64,000 nt of DNA. It comes from an uncultured Candidatus Peregrinibacteria bacterium (GTDB lineage Bacteria; Patescibacteriota; Gracilibacteria; Peribacterales; Peribacteraceae). The stretch covers positions 21,956-85,955 of the forward strand of contig CALMES010000105.1 of assembly GCA_937863435.1 (NCBI GenBank), written 5' to 3'. Each line of letters starts with the position of its first letter. The stretch's first letter is position 1. Shown here piece by piece: positions 63,124-64,000 of this stretch. The translations under genes and the position numbers were made by a program. The notes under the pieces were generated by a model. It made no database searches. It saw only the letters and a program-made list of their open reading frames with translations, and was not told the DNA's origin.

Positions 63124-63954
63124 TTATTGTGGGGCTTCGCTTGAATAGGGAGAAGAAATACTTCCTCCATCGTTTAGTTCAATAATTCGCTCAAATTGTG
63201 ATGCGCGTAAATGTGACTCTTTTATTTTACTATGATCGTTGGCAACTGCCTGAAGATGCTTTGTGACCTTCCGGCCGATTGGAACAATGACACTGACCTT
63301 TTTTTCAGAGTATTGCTTGCGCACCCATTGAACTGCAGGAATAAGATCACTGTCACCAGTGACGAGCAATGCGCGATCATACATATTTTGCTCAGCAAGG
63401 CCTAAAAGATGGATGGCAATATTCACATCTGTACGCTTTTCTTCGTGCTTTATGAACTTGGTTTTGCAGTTTGTGCAGTACACCTCTTTTTTTCTGAAGA
63501 CTCCATACACAGGTTTTACGCCAATATTTTCCAGTGCCTTGATATATAATTGGTGTCTTCGAACTTTTTCAGGATTCCAGTCAGCATGTGCGGTAAAATA
63601 ATAGACATCGGCTAATATCTCATCCGTTTTTAAAAAACACTGACTTAATTTCTTAAGATCAAGCCATTTGTATTGATGATATGGCTGATGTATTTGTGTT
63701 TTTTCTGATCCTGGAGCGCGATATTTTACGCGCTGATCCAGCGCATGATAGAGATTGAATCCATCTATAAAAGCCACCACTCTCGATAGGGCTTTTTCTT
63801 CTGATACTAAAATCCCGGGGGCTCTGGCCACCCGGGGGCCATGGATAGAATCCATGGGGAGGAATGTATCTATTTTACTAGTTGGCGCTTCATTTATCAA
63901 GACTTCTTCCTTAGCGGCAGTGCTATCCGTGCTGTCATGAGAATCATCACTCAT
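63124..63954 (-). CDS. NYN-domain (LabA/DUF88-like) RNase-type protein
   Basis: 276 residues from MSDDSHDSTDS. The NYN domain has VVAFIDGFNLYHAL, EEKRTDVNIAIHLLGLA and LLVTGDSDLIPAVQWV, the acidic residues expected of PIN-like nucleases. An internal CTNCKTKF pair suggests a zinc site. The N-terminal 60 residues are low-complexity and include a GC-rich segment (PRVARAPGI). The start is supported by a TACAAT box 9 bases upstream (63969-63964). It lies just ahead of the truncated dinD-like gene on the same strand. Confidence 0.85.
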   Translation of the reverse strand: MSDDSHDSTDSTAAKEEVLINEAPTSKIDTFLPMDSIHGPRVARAPGILVSEEKALSRVVAFIDGFNLYHALDQRVKYRAPGSEKTQIHQPYHQYKWLDLKKLSQCFLKTDEILADVYYFTAHADWNPEKVRRHQLYIKALENIGVKPVYGVFRKKEVYCTNCKTKFIKHEEKRTDVNIAIHLLGLAEQNMYDRALLVTGDSDLIPAVQWVRKQYSEKKVSVIVPIGRKVTKHLQAVANDHSKIKESHLRASQFERIIELNDGGSISSPYSSEAPQ

Positions 63955-63963
63955 AGGTGTGTG

Positions 63964-63969
63964 ATTGTA
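63964..63969 (-). promoter_or_regulatory. -10 box of the NYN gene
   Basis: TACAAT on the minus strand, 9 bases before ATG at 63954; near-leaderless. Confidence 0.45.
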
Positions 63970-64000
63970 CACCTTTAAAAGATAAAGAAAAGACAAATTA

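Overview
The window looks like a chromosomal stretch from a small-genome bacterium with roughly balanced GC, most probably a Candidate Phyla Radiation (Patescibacteria) lineage such as Peregrinibacteria/Peribacteria. This is inference from gene content: a short alanyl-tRNA synthetase of about 608 residues without the C-terminal domain, small accessory envelope proteins, a giant prepilin-type adhesin, VanW, UppP, PilM-like and GlsB-type proteins, and almost no Shine-Dalgarno sequences. TGA is used as a stop, so the standard bacterial code applies. No rRNA, tRNA, CRISPR array or conventional transposase was found.

Layout. 1-10.1 kb: a truncated O-antigen ligase-like gene, aquaporin, a lipoprotein, an ABC exporter, a Cache-type histidine kinase, an FTR1 iron permease and VanW. 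10.2-13.4 kb: a five-repeat, serine-linker surface protein. 13.7-19.6 kb: alaS, a GT-C glycosyltransferase pair, DUF1361 and DedA proteins. 19.9-27.4 kb: a complete F-type ATP synthase operon on the minus strand, in the permuted order atpD-C-Z-B-E-F-H-A-G, interrupted by a four-helix-bundle (S23/Avd-like) gene. 27.5-40.3 kb: a carbonic-anhydrase-like protein, purE, purK, a tRNA methyltransferase, an HTTM-DCC fusion, a response regulator, trhO, mgtE, DUF1624 and ogt. 40.3-52.8 kb: small stress or envelope proteins, uppP, a P1B ATPase, a NagB-like protein, a truncated UvrC, a receiver protein, a PilM-like protein and Cys-rich secreted proteins. 53.2-60.7 kb: a roughly 2,500-residue protein with a prepilin N-terminus and about 20 fibronectin-like modules. 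60.8-64 kb: GlsB, EVE, an HNH-like protein, a truncated DinD and a NYN-domain protein in more AT-rich DNA.

Two genome-wide patterns stand out. First, many genes have a sigma70-like -10 box only 6-12 bases upstream of the start codon, implying leaderless or nearly leaderless mRNAs. Other starts follow pyrimidine-rich tracts instead of AGGAGG. Second, at least fifteen intergenic loci, and one locus inside uvrC, carry degenerate tandem short-word repeats. They are usually arranged as two inverted arms around a short core. Each locus has its own word, for example ATTATGAATT, GAACCAGACGATG, GAGGATA, ACCAAATCCCA or TTAGCTTC. In one case the core is the four-helix-bundle gene itself. This suggests a repeat/four-helix-bundle element, active or formerly active, and it is the best candidate here for an undescribed system.

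Functionally the window combines energy conversion (ATP synthase), purine biosynthesis (PurE/PurK), envelope and glycan assembly (O-antigen ligase-like, GT-C, UppP, VanW), ion traffic (FTR1, MgtE, P1B ATPase, aquaporin), and host- or surface-contact proteins (prepilin adhesin, repeat protein, Cys-rich secreted proteins).
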